Below are positions 5,014 to 5,784 of a stretch of 5,784 nt of DNA, in pieces. Source of the DNA: Myxococcales bacterium (GTDB lineage Bacteria; Myxococcota; Myxococcia; Myxococcales; Anaeromyxobacteraceae); the NCBI GenBank assembly GCA_021779335.1, contig JAJYAW010000205.1:1-5784 (forward strand). The letters run 5' to 3'. The notes beneath the pieces are model-generated. The model saw only the letters and a list, made by a program, of their open reading frames with translations. It was not told where the DNA came from and searched no databases. The stretch's first letter is position 1, and every line of letters starts with the position of its first letter. A program made the position numbers and the translations under genes.

Positions 5014-5784
5014 GCGGCGCGGCCGGCGCGGCGCCGTCCGGGGCCGGGGCCGGCGTGGCGGCGACGCCCTCCGACGCGGGCGGGGGCGCGCTCGGTGGCG
5101 CCGGCGGGGGCGTCCACTGCTCGAGGAGCCGGCGCGCCCGCCTGAGGTAACCCTTGGGCTGCACCGCCTCCGGCAGCCCCTCGCCGTGGGCGATGGCCGC
5201 CTCGAGCACGCCGCGCGCCTCGGCCACCTCGCCGAGCGCCTCGAGGGCCTGCGCCTCCACCGTCATGACCCGCACCCGGCGCGGCCCCTCGGCCAGCGCG
5301 GCGGCCCGGCGGGCCGCCTCCAGCGCCTCCCTCGGCTCGCCGGCCTCGAGCGCGCAGGCGGCCACGTAGCTCTGGGCGAAGAACTCCCCCGGCAGCGCCG
5401 CCGCCGAGGCCCTGAGCGCCGGCAGCGCCCGCCGCGGCTCGCCCAGGGCGAGGGCGGCGGAGAGCCGGGCGCCGTCCAGGGCCGAGCGGCCCAGCGCGGT
5501 CTTCTGCCGCCGCGACTCGTCCTCCACGTAGGCCAGCCACTCGCGCGCCACCCGCTTGGCCCCCGCCTGGTCGCCGAGCGCCTGGCGGGCGCCGTGGAGC
5601 GCGTCGTAGAGGCCGAGCTTGTCGTCGGAGAGCACGCCCGGCACCCCCAGCGCCAGCCGGGCCCAGGGCTCGACGGCCCGGATGGCCGGATCGCGGGTGG
5701 CCGGCGGCTCGAGGCCGACGGCGCAGGTCAGGCCGGCCGCGGCCACCCGGGCGAAGGCCGGCCCCGGCTCCAGCCTGGGCAGCA
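4991..5784 (-). CDS. TPR-like repeat protein, C-terminal part (5' end beyond the right edge)
   Basis: The frame is open from the right edge to TGA at 4993-4991, giving 263 readable residues. A GTG at 5746 could start it, but the 12 codons before it are also open and no clear ribosome-binding site precedes it, so the gene most likely begins outside the window. The middle part (about residues 99-201 of the fragment) consists of Ala/Leu/Arg/Glu-rich helix pairs broken by short turns such as LGEP, AGEP and LGEV, typical of tetratricopeptide repeats: about three pairs, ending in a helix with RRARRLLEQW. The last 40 residues are almost only Pro, Ala, Ser and Gly and look disordered. Myxobacterial proteins with this kind of repeat can carry an N-terminal thioredoxin-like domain; whether this one does cannot be seen. 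Function unknown. It is convergent with the KimA-like gene and overlaps its end by 23 bases. Confidence 0.75.
   Translation of the reverse strand, partial: LPRLEPGPAFARVAAAGLTCAVGLEPPATRDPAIRAVEPWARLALGVPGVLSDDKLGLYDALHGARQALGDQAGAKRVAREWLAYVEDESRRQKTALGRSALDGARLSAALALGEPRRALPALRASAAALPGEFFAQSYVAACALEAGEPREALEAARRAAALAEGPRRVRVMTVEAQALEALGEVAEARGVLEAAIAHGEGLPEAVQPKGYLRRARRLLEQWTPPPAPPSAPPPASEGVAATPAPAPDGAAPAAPPTPPPAP

Noticed and set aside
5014..5040. GC-rich hairpin after the transporter stop as an intrinsic terminator
   Set aside because: Short GGCGC/GCGCC arms (5016-5020 and 5031-5035) exist, but there is no T run and the bases code for the tail of the opposing gene.
2424..5150. Plus-strand open frame of 908 codons covering the KimA-like gene in another frame
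   Set aside because: The product is Arg/Pro/Gly/His-rich with no motifs. The overlapping frame at 2953-5013 gives a coherent membrane transporter with a good ribosome-binding site.
4929..5540. Alternative minus-strand frame of 203 codons in the TPR-like region
   Set aside because: The product is a low-complexity Arg/Gly/Ala chain. The frame ending at 4991 gives regular helix-turn-helix repeats and continues open to the window edge.

Overview
The window is a compact potassium-transport locus from a very GC-rich bacterium. By eye roughly three quarters of the bases are G or C, and third codon positions are almost all G or C. That composition, the KdpFABC type, and the large Ala/Pro-rich proteins suggest a myxobacterium such as Anaeromyxobacter. 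This is inferred from style alone; no marker gene is present to prove it.

Layout. The left part, minus strand, is the head of a kdp operon read right to left: a 33-codon membrane micro-ORF (2577-2678), kdpF (2491-2580), kdpA (767-2482) and the first 255 codons of kdpB (1-765, running off the left edge). The genes are packed together. The micro-ORF overlaps kdpF by an ATGA, the kdpA ribosome-binding site overlaps the kdpF stop, and kdpB begins 1 base after kdpA. A 274-base divergent control region (2679-2952) holds inverted and tandem repeats but no convincing promoter. From it a plus-strand gene (2953-5013) diverges. It encodes a 686-residue APC-superfamily transporter with about 12 membrane segments and a cytoplasmic C-terminal domain, and it closely resembles the potassium importer KimA, including the spacing of its potassium-ligand residues. 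At the right, a minus-strand gene (4991 to the right edge) encodes the C-terminal part of a TPR-like protein. It converges on the transporter gene, and their 3' ends overlap by 23 bases.

How it fits together. KdpFABC is a high-affinity, ATP-driven K+ pump that is usually induced when K+ is scarce. KimA is a proton-coupled, high-affinity K+ importer. A KimA-like gene back to back with kdp suggests that two K+ uptake systems share one regulatory region. kdpC and any kdpDE sensor genes would lie beyond the left edge. The TPR-like gene shows no obvious link to potassium.

No RNA genes, mobile elements, CRISPR arrays or clear intrinsic terminators were seen.
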